Below the pieces are notes generated by a model that was not told the origin of the DNA, made no database searches, and saw only the letters and a program-made list of their open reading frames with translations. A DNA stretch of 7,247 nt from Acidobacteriota bacterium (GTDB taxonomy: Bacteria > Acidobacteriota > Terriglobia > UBA7540). How positions within the stretch are numbered: position 1 is the stretch's first letter; each line of letters begins with the position of its first letter. Positions 1-6,633 of the stretch are shown in pieces. The stretch lies in contig JAJYNF010000056.1 of assembly GCA_021786455.1 (NCBI GenBank), forward strand, positions 1 through 7,247, written 5' to 3'. A program made the translations under genes and the position numbers.

Positions 1-1563
1 GGGAATCCACCTGAGCTGCCGATCCCCGGAGGATCGCACGACGGCGTGCCAATGATCTCACCGATTCCGAATCTTGCCGGGCAAGGACCTTACCAGCCAA
101 CCTGGGATTCCCTGCTTCAATACGATTGCCCCGAATGGTATCGCGACGCCAAATTTGGCTTGTGGAATCATTGGAGCCCACAGTGCGTTCCGGAAGATGG
201 CGACTGGTACGCGCGCAACATGTATCGGCAAGGTTCTAAACAAAATCAATTTCAGCTTGCCCATTACGGTCCTCCCTCACGGTTTGGTTACAAAGACCTC
301 AGCGCCCAGTGGACGCTACTGAACTGGGAGCCGTCTGAGCTGATGGATTTGTACGTCCGGGCCGGAGCTCGCTTCTTTGTCGCGCTGGCCAACCATCACG
401 ATGGCTTCGATACCTGGAATTCCAAGCATCATCCATGGAACGCGGTCAACATCGGCCCGCATCGCGACGTGATCGGAACTTGGGCCGCTGAAGCGCGCAA
501 GCGCAACCTGCGCTTTGGCGTAACCGTGCATCAAGCCCGTAATTGGTGGTGGTTCCAAACCAGCCACGGGGCCGACGCTTCAGGCCCCTTGGCCGGCTGC
601 CCTTACGACGGCCGCCTTACTCTCGCTCAGGGCCGTGGGCAATGGTGGCAAGGTTACGATCCCCAGCAGCTTTATGGCGTCAAGCATCCGCATGACGCTT
701 TGCCCGATGCTTCCTACGTCAAAAACTTTTACGACCGGACCCGCGACCTCGCGGACCAACACCATCCCGACCTGCTCTACTTCGACAATCCGCTCTTCCC
801 GCTGGGGTGGGGGGGGATGAACATCGGCGCGTATTATTACAATCACAACCTCCGAGAAAACGGTGGCAAGATGGAAGGGGTCATCACCATCAAGAATGTT
901 CCGCCGCATCTTGCCAAGTCGGTCGTGGCCGATATCGAGCGCGGCCTCGCTGCCGCGATTTTACCTTATCCGTGGCAATCCGAGACCTGCATCGGGCAGT
1001 GGCACTACCAGCGCGCGTTGTTCAACCAACCTGGGGAATACGGTGGGTACATGCATCCGCGCCAGGTCATTCACTGGCTGGTGGACACCGTGAGCAAAAA
1101 TGGCACTTTTCTGCTCAATATCCCGGGCAAACCCGACGGCACAATTGACCGCAAGGAGCGGTTGATTCTCGAGCGCATCGCTGAATGGTTTCAAATCAAC
1201 GGCGAGGCCATTTACGCGACGCGCCCCTGGACGGTCTTCGGTGAAGGTCCGCATATGATTAAAGCTGGCTCGTTCCAAGGCAAATCCACCGGCGAGCTGG
1301 ACGCGAGCGATATCCGATACACTCGCAATAAGGCTGGCACGACGGTTTACGCGATCGTTCTTGGCTGGCCTACAGAGACCCTGCTGCTTCGGTCCTTCGG
1401 CACTTCGGCCTCCACGCATCCCGGAAAAGTCACCCACGTTGAGTTGCTCGGCTCTCCGGGCAGAGCGCGCTTCGAGCAAACCGCACAAGGCTTGCGCATT
1501 GAGCGGCCTGAACAGAAGCCGGCTTCCGACTATGCTGTGGTCTTTAAACTCACTCTCGCTTGA
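1..1563 (+). CDS. Alpha-L-fucosidase, GH29 family (5' end probably outside window)
   Basis: This enzyme hydrolyses terminal alpha-L-fucose from glycans by the retaining mechanism of family GH29. Counting from the GTG at 46, conserved GH29 blocks appear in order: WYRDAKFGLWNHW (about 31-43), GDWYARNMY (52-60), NHHDGFDTWNSKHH (116-129), a GPHRDVIGTW block, and PDLLYFDN (241-248). D247 is the expected nucleophile. SKNGTFLLNIPGKPDGTID follows near 350-370, and the last ~110 residues fit the usual C-terminal beta-sandwich. The nucleophile motif reads FDN where many family members have W-x-DG; I believe this is typical of one bacterial subgroup, from memory. The frame has no stop back to base 1, and relatives normally carry an N-terminal export signal, so the gene probably begins upstream. 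The alternative start is GTG 46, with GGAGG at 28-32 but 13 bases of spacing, giving 505 residues and no signal peptide. No clear terminator follows. Confidence 0.93.
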   Translation, partial: GNPPELPIPGGSHDGVPMISPIPNLAGQGPYQPTWDSLLQYDCPEWYRDAKFGLWNHWSPQCVPEDGDWYARNMYRQGSKQNQFQLAHYGPPSRFGYKDLSAQWTLLNWEPSELMDLYVRAGARFFVALANHHDGFDTWNSKHHPWNAVNIGPHRDVIGTWAAEARKRNLRFGVTVHQARNWWWFQTSHGADASGPLAGCPYDGRLTLAQGRGQWWQGYDPQQLYGVKHPHDALPDASYVKNFYDRTRDLADQHHPDLLYFDNPLFPLGWGGMNIGAYYYNHNLRENGGKMEGVITIKNVPPHLAKSVVADIERGLAAAILPYPWQSETCIGQWHYQRALFNQPGEYGGYMHPRQVIHWLVDTVSKNGTFLLNIPGKPDGTIDRKERLILERIAEWFQINGEAIYATRPWTVFGEGPHMIKAGSFQGKSTGELDASDIRYTRNKAGTTVYAIVLGWPTETLLLRSFGTSASTHPGKVTHVELLGSPGRARFEQTAQGLRIERPEQKPASDYAVVFKLTLA

Positions 1564-1840
1564 CCGCTGCATGAAACCGTTTCCACGATGGCAGTCTGTC
1601 CGCGCTGGGAGTTTGGGTCTTTCCGTGGCAAGTCGGGACAGGCCGCTGAATCAGTCGGGCGGTCTTCCCCCATCTCGGCAGTCGCCTTTCGTCGCGCCGT
1701 GGCAGCCTCTTGACTCAAGTTCGCGGTCTGCCTGCGCCGTCTCTCGAACGATGACGACCGGAACACGATGCCGAGGAAATGACCCGGCTCAACGTCAACC
1801 GCGGGCCGAAACGTTTAGACCGGGCTGATAGCGACCTCCG
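1564..1840. other. Intergenic stretch without a convincing gene
   Basis: This 277-base gap separates the fucosidase from the sugar transferase. Open frames exist on both strands, including one starting at ATG 1571 on the plus strand. Their products are low-complexity, rich in Arg, Ser and Pro, match no family I know, and lack ribosome binding sites. The only structure I see is an imperfect inverted repeat at 1783-1824 (CCCGG...AACGT paired with ACGTT...CCGGG). No intrinsic terminator with a T-run is visible after the fucosidase stop. Confidence 0.6.
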
Positions 1841-1864
1841 GTGTTCGGCGACGCGATTTTTCGC

Positions 1865-1870
1865 TATGAT
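1865..1870 (+). promoter_or_regulatory. Putative -10 element of the sugar transferase gene
   Basis: TATGAT matches the TATAAT consensus in five of six bases and sits 18 bases before ATG 1889. Transcription would start near 1877 and leave a leader of only about 12 bases. No good -35 box is visible (TTCGGC at 1844-1849 is weak). CGGAG at 1876-1880 lies 8 bases before the ATG and could be the Shine-Dalgarno site. This arrangement argues against the GTG at 1841 as the translation start, because that codon would lie upstream of the transcript. Confidence 0.45.
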
Positions 1871-1888
1871 GATGCCGGAGCACGGCTG

Positions 1889-3313
1889 ATGTTCTCTCGT
1901 CACAACCGATTGATAAGCCGGCTTTACTTGCTGGCGGACGCACTGCTGGCGCTGGCAAGCTTCACCGCCGCGCATTGGCTCCGCTCGGACGTGTTCACGC
2001 CACGGCCCCTCTATCCGCTGGCGTACTATTTCTGGATTGTTCCGCTGTGCGTGGTTCTTTGGCCCGCCGTAGGATGGGCCACGGGCATCTACCGCGACAT
2101 TCAGGAAGATAACCTCCGCCGGCCTTTCACCGATCCTCTGAAGGTTTCTTCCATCTCCACCACGTTGCTCTTTGCTCTTACCTACGCTTTCAAGTGGGTC
2201 TATATCAGCCGCCTCCTGCTGGGCTTTTATGCGGTCGCAAACCTGGTAGCAATGATTTTATTTCGATGGGTCGCTCGCCGGCTGGGCGACCCGCTTCGCC
2301 GCGCCTTCGGCGGCTACCGCCAATTCCTTTTGGTCGGCGGCGCGCCGGAAGCGGCTGAAATCGCCCGCATCCTCGAGGCCAACGAGCCGCGTGGCGTGCG
2401 TCTGTTTGGGATGGCGCGCGTCGGCCCGTCCCCCGAAAACGAATTCCATGATCCGCGCCTCCGACGTTCTTATCCGGTTTACCCTCTCAACTCCCTCGAT
2501 GGACTCATTCGCCGCCACGTTATTGACGAAGTCATCTTCGCCGTCGGGAAGGAAGACCTCGACAAACTGGAGAATGCTTTTCTCTTGTGCGAGCAGGAAG
2601 GCGTCAAGACGCGCGTCATGCTCAGTTTTTTCCCGCACGTCGTCTCGCACGTGTATTTGGAGCGCCTGCGAGATATGCCATTACTCACTTTCACCACCAC
2701 CCCGGCGAGCGAATACCTGTTGCTTCTTAAGCGTGCCTTTGACTTCACAATGGCCTTTCTTCTGCTTCTCCTGCTTTCGCCGCTTTTCCTGATTCTGGCC
2801 GTCCTGGTCAAGGTTACCTCCCGGGGGCCGGTCCTCTATCGCCAAAGCCGCTGCGGGCTGGGTGGCCGCAAATTCACGGTTTATAAGTTCCGCTCCATGC
2901 GTCCCGACGCCGACCTTCGCCGCGAGGAACTTGAAGCTTTGAATGAAATGGACGGGCCCGTCTTCAAGATCTCAAACGACCCGCGCTGCACTCCCCTTGG
3001 CCGGTTCATGCGGAAGTTCTCTCTCGACGAGCTGCCGCAGTTAGTAAACGTGCTGAAGGGCGACATGTCGTTTGTCGGACCGCGCCCGCCGCTGCCGGAA
3101 GAGGTTGAAAAATACGAGTCGTGGCAACGTCGTCGCCTCCGCATGACCCCAGGACTGACCTGCCTTTGGGCGCTCGAGGGTCGTAACCGTCTCAGCTTTC
3201 GGCGCTGGATGGAACTCGACCTTGAATACATTGACCGATGGTCGCCCTTGCTCGATCTAAAAATCATCCTCAAAACTATTCCGGTCGTCCTCCTCGGCCG
3301 CGGCGCTTCGTAG
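1889..3313 (+). CDS. Polyprenyl-phosphate sugar-1-phosphate transferase (WbaP/WcaJ-like exopolysaccharide initiating enzyme)
   Basis: The enzyme transfers a sugar-1-phosphate from a nucleotide sugar to undecaprenyl phosphate at the inner membrane, the first step of exopolysaccharide, capsule or O-antigen repeat synthesis. From ATG 1889 (474 residues) there are four N-terminal hydrophobic segments (about 12-31, 45-66, 88-106, 109-130). A Rossmann-like soluble region containing FLLVGG follows, then a hydrophobic segment after KRAFD (281-285), and then the C-terminal bacterial sugar transferase domain. Its hallmarks are KFRSM (333-337), the Asp-Glu pair in DELPQL (380-381), GDMSFVGPRPP (ending at 401) and MTPGLTCLW. 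Length and order match the polyisoprenylphosphate hexose-1-phosphotransferase family. I chose ATG 1889 because CGGAG precedes it at 8 bases and a -10 box lies just upstream; a GTG at 1841 would add 16 residues that look like translated promoter. The sugar (glucose, galactose or other) cannot be read from the sequence. Confidence 0.95.
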   Translation: MFSRHNRLISRLYLLADALLALASFTAAHWLRSDVFTPRPLYPLAYYFWIVPLCVVLWPAVGWATGIYRDIQEDNLRRPFTDPLKVSSISTTLLFALTYAFKWVYISRLLLGFYAVANLVAMILFRWVARRLGDPLRRAFGGYRQFLLVGGAPEAAEIARILEANEPRGVRLFGMARVGPSPENEFHDPRLRRSYPVYPLNSLDGLIRRHVIDEVIFAVGKEDLDKLENAFLLCEQEGVKTRVMLSFFPHVVSHVYLERLRDMPLLTFTTTPASEYLLLLKRAFDFTMAFLLLLLLSPLFLILAVLVKVTSRGPVLYRQSRCGLGGRKFTVYKFRSMRPDADLRREELEALNEMDGPVFKISNDPRCTPLGRFMRKFSLDELPQLVNVLKGDMSFVGPRPPLPEEVEKYESWQRRRLRMTPGLTCLWALEGRNRLSFRRWMELDLEYIDRWSPLLDLKIILKTIPVVLLGRGAS

Positions 3314-3346
3314 CGGCCCCCTCTCGGCGCAGCGAGGCCCGGCCGC
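3313..3346 (+). terminator. GC-rich hairpin after the sugar transferase, possible weak terminator
   Basis: GCGGCC at 3313-3318 pairs perfectly with GGCCGC at 3341-3346, and an inner CCTC/GAGG pairing (3320-3323 with 3334-3337) can stack inside it. The hairpin starts at the last base of the stop codon. No T-run follows, so it is not a textbook intrinsic terminator. It could stabilise the 3' end or act weakly. Confidence 0.3.
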
Positions 3347-3353
3347 GTTCAGA

Positions 3354-3381
3354 TTGACTTCCGTTGCTAACGCGGTATAGT
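3354..3381 (+). promoter_or_regulatory. Sigma-70 type promoter of the sigma-54 activator gene
   Basis: TTGACT (3354-3359) matches TTGACA in five of six bases, and TATAGT (3376-3381) matches TATAAT in five of six, with a 16-base spacer. Transcription should start near 3388, giving a leader of about 40 bases before ATG 3428. It is the best-formed promoter in the window and implies that the regulator is transcribed independently by housekeeping polymerase and not by read-through from the sugar transferase. Confidence 0.65.
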
Positions 3382-3427
3382 AACTTGGGAGATATGGGCT
3401 GTTGCTGACTGACGGCAGAAAGTGCCG

Positions 3428-4783
3428 ATGCGCTATCGAATTGCAATCGCCGAACCCGACCGAACTTGCGCGGGGATTTGTGCTCGAATCGTGATGGGGT
3501 TAGGGCACCTCGCCAACGTTGTGGAATCTCCTGCCGATTTACACCTGGCTATTGGCCGCGGCGAATTCGATGTTCTTCTGGCGGACGAAGCCTTTCCCGG
3601 CTTCAACCAGCGCGAGGTCATGCGGAAAGCGACGCCAAGAATAGATGTGATCCTCATCGGCCAGAGAGGTCCCGCGAACGAAGCGCCCGGCGCGCCTTCC
3701 CAAGGCGTCCTGGAGCGCATCTGGAAGCCTTTCAGCGCAGAAGAGTTCCGCGGCGTCTTAGAGAGGGCCTTGGAGAGGAAAAGGCTAGCTCAGGAAAATG
3801 CCCTGCTGCGCGAACGCCTTGCCGCGCGCCACGAGCTGGCCGGGCTGGTGGGTTCCTCCGCGAAGATGCAGCGAGTCTATGAGCTCATCGTTAAGGTTGC
3901 GCCGGCGCGTCACCCGGTTTTGGTCCTGGGCGAAAGCGGAACGGGCAAGGAGCTTGTGGCCCGGGCCATTCATGCTTTTGGCCCCGCCAGCGGGGAACCT
4001 TTTGTTCCTATTGATTGCGGCGCGCTCTCGCCTCAGCTCATTGAGAGTGAGTTGTTTGGCCACGTCCGAGGCGCCTTCACAGGCGCCAACCAGAATCGCA
4101 CGGGGTTATTCGTTGCCGCGGGACGAGGAAGCGTCTTTTTGGACGAAATCGGCGAATTGCCCATTGACCTTCAGGCCAAACTTTTGCGTGCCTTGCAGGA
4201 AAAAGAAGTTCGCCCCCTCGGCAGCAATCAGAGAACTCCATTCCACGCGCGCATGATTGCTGGCACGAACCAACATCTGGAAGCCGCTATCACTCGCGGA
4301 ACCTTCCGGAAAGACCTCTTCTTCCGCCTCAACGTTGTGACCATCAAGCTTCCGCCCTTGCGCGAGCGGAAGGAAGATATCCCAGCCCTCGCCTACCATT
4401 TTTTGGAACGGCTCGCCGGCGACGGCAGCTCCAGCAAGGGCATCTCCTACGACACGCTGGCTCGTTTGATGGCCTACGACTGGCCGGGAAACGTTCGGGA
4501 ACTGGAGAATTGCATTCAACGTGCCGTCACTCTCGGCTCCGGCTCTGAAATCCAGATTCACGATTTGCCCTCCAGCTTGCAATACGGGCTGTGGGGCGGG
4601 GAATCCCGTTCTATCCCGACACTTCGACAAGTGGAAAAACGCGCCATCCTCGAAGCCCTGGAGGCTACGGATGGAGACCGCCTGCGGGCAGCTAAGCTTC
4701 TCGGCATCGGCAAGACAACAATCTATCGCAAGGTCAAAGAGTACGGTTTACAAAACTCGGCGCCTCCAGAGATTCCTCATTAA
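3428..4783 (+). CDS. Sigma-54-dependent transcriptional activator with degenerate receiver domain (NtrC class)
   Basis: This is a DNA-binding ATPase that remodels sigma-54 polymerase at -24/-12 promoters. From ATG 3428 it has 451 residues. Residues 1 to about 110 form a receiver-like domain with D53 as likely phospho-acceptor and K100 in the KPF motif. The central AAA+ domain shows Walker A GESGTGKE (168-175), the sigma-54-contacting GAFTGA loop (215-220), Walker B VFLDEIGE with D239 and E240, and WPGNVRELEN from 352. A Fis-type helix-turn-helix covers about 419-441 (AAKLLGIGKTTIYRKVKEYG). The intact GAFTGA predicts true sigma-54 activation. The receiver is odd: the acidic pocket reads E9-P10-D11 where active receivers have Asp-Asp, and the Thr/Ser switch position is G78. 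GTG 3422 is an alternative start adding two residues; neither has a strong ribosome binding site. No histidine kinase is adjacent. Position between two glycan genes suggests control of exopolysaccharide synthesis, as PrsR-type regulators do; that is inference. Confidence 0.95.
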   Translation: MRYRIAIAEPDRTCAGICARIVMGLGHLANVVESPADLHLAIGRGEFDVLLADEAFPGFNQREVMRKATPRIDVILIGQRGPANEAPGAPSQGVLERIWKPFSAEEFRGVLERALERKRLAQENALLRERLAARHELAGLVGSSAKMQRVYELIVKVAPARHPVLVLGESGTGKELVARAIHAFGPASGEPFVPIDCGALSPQLIESELFGHVRGAFTGANQNRTGLFVAAGRGSVFLDEIGELPIDLQAKLLRALQEKEVRPLGSNQRTPFHARMIAGTNQHLEAAITRGTFRKDLFFRLNVVTIKLPPLRERKEDIPALAYHFLERLAGDGSSSKGISYDTLARLMAYDWPGNVRELENCIQRAVTLGSGSEIQIHDLPSSLQYGLWGGESRSIPTLRQVEKRAILEALEATDGDRLRAAKLLGIGKTTIYRKVKEYGLQNSAPPEIPH

Positions 4784-4888
4784 GTTGCCATCGAGCGCCT
4801 GGTTTTACCCCGCCTCGCGGACACGGCAAGGACAAGGGGGGCCTATCCAGAAATTCATCGCCAGCATCTCTCCTCGTGCCAAAAGACC

Positions 4889-4917
4889 CTTATGCGCCTT
4901 CGGGCTCATGAAGTTTT
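4889..4917 (+). terminator. Probable intrinsic terminator with UUCG tetraloop
   Basis: ATGCGCC (4892-4898) folds onto GGCTCAT (4903-4909) with one mismatch around a C(TTCG)G tetraloop, a very stable loop type. The stem can be extended by CTT/AAG (4889-4891 with 4911-4913) if G4910 bulges out. TTTT follows directly at 4914-4917. It lies about 105 bases after the regulator stop and before the GT4 promoter, which is a sensible place to end the regulator transcript. The T-run is short, which limits confidence. Confidence 0.45.
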
Positions 4918-5022
4918 CCGGTATCCTTTCCGCTCCTAACGGACCTTGGCTTGGGGCTGACGCGTTCCCTCCTTTCTGAGGGCCGCCCCAGATCGCGCCA
5001 TCGCGTGCGGTCAGCTTTCTTT

Positions 5023-5031
5023 TGCTAGAAT
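5023..5031 (+). promoter_or_regulatory. Extended -10 promoter of the GT4 gene
   Basis: TGC-TAGAAT has an extended -10 TG (5023-5024) followed by TAGAAT (5026-5031), five of six bases of the TATAAT consensus. No -35 box is recognisable at the usual distance, which fits an extended -10 promoter. Transcription would begin near 5038, leaving only about 10 bases before ATG 5048. No Shine-Dalgarno sequence precedes the ATG, so translation may be nearly leaderless. Confidence 0.5.
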
Positions 5032-5047
5032 CCGAAATACCGCGCTT

Positions 5048-6160
5048 ATGGCAACGATTGCGCTCGACGCCACCTACGCGATAGACCGACTGCCATCCGG
5101 CATGACGGCGTATTCTCGTCAACTGATTGAAGCTTTCGCGGGGCTTAATTCTGATCACCATTTTCTGCTGTGCTACCGTCTTTCGCGATGGCCCAAGCGA
5201 CCAACCTGGGTCGCTCCTGCCATGCCGCGTGGCAGTCGCGGGCCGCGTTTCAGTGTGAGTTACTACCAACAGGGCCTGACGTTTTGGCTTCCCTGGCAGG
5301 CCGACCTTTTTCACAGCCTTGCTCAAAGGCCTCCCGCATTCCGCTTCCGGCGGGAGGTCGTCACCATTCACGATGTCTTTCCCTTGACCGGCCTTAACTA
5401 CTCGACAGCGGAATTTAGGCGGAAGTTCGGGCGGCTGCTGATTGAGTCCACGCGGCGCGCAGCCCGTATCCTGGTCCCGTCGGAGTACACCCGGCAGCAA
5501 TTAATGCGGCACGCCGATGTTGATGCGGCGAAAATTCGAGTGATTCCCTATGGCGTGGCCATGCCCACTTCGCGCCGGCCCGTGGAAGATATTGCCGCAG
5601 AACGTCAGCGCCTTGGCCAGAATTCCATGCTCGTGCTCAGCGTTGGCGTCCTCCAGACTCGCAAAAACATCGTGAACGCGCTCCGCGCCTTGCAGTTACT
5701 CCCGGCAAGGTATCGGATGGTTTTTGCGGGCGGCGAAGGTTTTGGCTGCGAGGCCATCTATAATTTTATCCGCCAGCACGCCCTGAGCGATCGCGTGACG
5801 TTGCTTGGCCACGTTGAGGCTCACCGTCTGGGATTGCTGTATCAATCGGCCGATGTCTTTCTGTTCCCCTCGCTGGAGGAAGGCTTCGGCCTGCCGGTCC
5901 TTGAAGCCATGAGTTATGGTCTGCCGGTTGTGGTTGCCAACACATCCTCGCTCCCCGAGGTTGCGGGCGAGGCGGCGCTCTACGCGAATCCGCTCGACGC
6001 GCGCGACATTGCCGACAAAGTTCAACAGGCCGCTGAAGACCATTCTTTGCGCCACAAACTTATTGCGGCTTCTTTAGAGCGAGCTTCCCAGTTCACCTGG
6101 AAGCTCACCGCCCAGGCAACCCTCGACCTCTATGAGGAGGTGCTAACCCTCAGAGTGTAA
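5048..6160 (+). CDS. Glycosyltransferase family 4 (GT-B fold, retaining)
   Basis: This 370-residue cytoplasmic or membrane-associated enzyme would transfer a sugar from a nucleotide donor onto a growing lipid-linked glycan. The N-terminal acceptor half has a SGMTAYSRQL block near residue 18 and THIS-like IHDVFPL around H108-D109, followed by VPSEYTRQQL (S145). The C-terminal donor half begins near 196 with SVGVLQTRKNI, in which R205 and K206 are the expected donor phosphate contacts. It contains the GT4 E-x7-E signature EGFGLPVLE with E278 and E286, followed by GLPVVVANTSSLPEV. Length is normal for the family, and the overall look is that of mannosyl-type GT4 enzymes such as WbaZ-like proteins; donor and acceptor cannot be fixed from sequence. 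Start ATG 5048 is supported by the -10 box just upstream and by family alignment of MATIALDATYA as the first beta strand. Likely partner of the upstream initiating transferase in surface polysaccharide assembly. Confidence 0.94.
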   Translation: MATIALDATYAIDRLPSGMTAYSRQLIEAFAGLNSDHHFLLCYRLSRWPKRPTWVAPAMPRGSRGPRFSVSYYQQGLTFWLPWQADLFHSLAQRPPAFRFRREVVTIHDVFPLTGLNYSTAEFRRKFGRLLIESTRRAARILVPSEYTRQQLMRHADVDAAKIRVIPYGVAMPTSRRPVEDIAAERQRLGQNSMLVLSVGVLQTRKNIVNALRALQLLPARYRMVFAGGEGFGCEAIYNFIRQHALSDRVTLLGHVEAHRLGLLYQSADVFLFPSLEEGFGLPVLEAMSYGLPVVVANTSSLPEVAGEAALYANPLDARDIADKVQQAAEDHSLRHKLIAASLERASQFTWKLTAQATLDLYEEVLTLRV

Positions 6161-6491
6161 ATGAGCGGCCAGGACCTCTCGGTGAATTTGGGCTGGGTGG
6201 CAGTAACTCATTACCGGTATGCCCGACACGCTTGCCGCGCGGAGGATACTCGTTAGCGGAAACCGCGGCGTGTTGGTGCCGCATCCATCTGTCACCGGCG
6301 GTCTTGTAATCGTAGCAATCAACGGATGTTCTGGATGGGCACCGCGTCGTTCGATTCCGTGCCGCCCGCAAGCGCCAAATCGCCCGTGGACGACCGGGCA
6401 AGATCGAAGATTTGACGCGAGCGAAATCCCTTATCTTGCGGGATCGGGTGTGTCGCGCGGATGCGGCGCAATGTATCGCTTGGCGATGCGA

Positions 6492-6540
6492 ACCGCCGGG
6501 GACGGCATTTATAAGGGCGGCAGCACAGCCTGCCGGCGGT
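6492..6540. repeat. Inverted repeat with competing inner hairpin
   Basis: ACCGCCGG at 6492-6499 is the exact reverse complement of CCGGCGGT at 6533-6540. Between them CGGCAG (6518-6523) pairs with CTGCCG (6530-6535) around the loop CACAGC. The two stems share bases 6533-6535, so they cannot both form. No T-run follows on either side. It could be a transcript-end structure in the convergent gap, or chance in GC-rich DNA. Confidence 0.3.
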
Positions 6541-6553
6541 ATGTCCAATTAAC

Positions 6554-6570
6554 TTGGCACGGTCAAAGCA
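6554..6570 (+). promoter_or_regulatory. Sigma-54 -24/-12-like element (orphan)
   Basis: TTGGCACG at 6554-6561 is a perfect -24 element. GC at 6568-6569 stands exactly 10 bases after the GG at 6556-6557, which is the spacing sigma-54 requires. The -12 half reads AAGCA where TTGCA is preferred, so it is imperfect. It points right, towards the 3' end of the minus-strand gene, and no plus-strand gene follows in the window. Confidence 0.25.
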
Positions 6571-6633
6571 GAGGACGGATCGGATGAAATGAGTTGCGAA
6601 AGTAAAATTTCTCGGACCCGATGCGCATCCAGG

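Larger units (their letters stand above)
6161..6633. other. Convergent intergenic stretch without a convincing gene
   Basis: About 470 bases lie between the end of the plus-strand GT4 gene and the end of the minus-strand small gene. Open frames on both strands (for example plus 6219-6587, minus 6150-6548) give Arg/Pro/Ser-rich products without recognisable domains or ribosome binding sites. A 31-codon frame starts at ATG 6161 directly after the GT4 stop, also without support. The region contains an 8-base inverted repeat (6492-6499 with 6533-6540) and a -24/-12-like element at 6554-6570. It may be decayed coding DNA. Confidence 0.55.

Noticed and set aside
961..1572. Long minus-strand frame of 203 codons opposite the fucosidase
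   Set aside because: It lies opposite conserved GH29 coding sequence and its product shows no motif.
1589..1603. GG-N10-GC match (TGGCAGTC...CCGC) as a sigma-54 promoter for the sugar transferase
   Set aside because: The -12 half is CCGC in place of TTGC, and the site is nearly 290 bases from the start codon while a -10 box lies much closer.
1571..1828. Plus-strand frame of 85 codons starting 8 bases after the fucosidase stop
   Set aside because: It lacks a ribosome binding site, the product is low-complexity and Arg/Ser/Pro-rich, and I recognise no domain.
3387..3408. Four-codon upstream frame (ATG 3394 to TGA 3406) with two Cys codons in the regulator leader
   Set aside because: The GGGAG before it is only two bases from the ATG, too close for normal initiation, and such a short frame is expected by chance.
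4875..4885. Perfect TGGCACG on the minus strand as a sigma-54 -24 element
   Set aside because: The base pair at the -12 position is GA, not GC, and it would point antisense into the regulator gene.
4805..5500. Long minus-strand frame opposite the start of the GT4 gene
   Set aside because: It is the antisense shadow of a strongly supported GT4 coding region and its product has no recognisable domain.
6300..6376. tRNA-like words: CTTGTAATCGTAG resembling a Thr anticodon arm, and GTTCGATTCC resembling a T-arm
   Set aside because: The bases flanking the would-be anticodon loop do not pair, the T-stem does not pair, the gap between the two words (37 bases) is too long even for a class II tRNA, and no acceptor stem is found. 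At most a decayed remnant, more likely chance.
6150..6548. Minus-strand frame of 132 codons in the convergent gap
   Set aside because: It overlaps the end of the GT4 gene, has an Arg-rich composition typical of antisense GC-rich frames, and shows no family motif.
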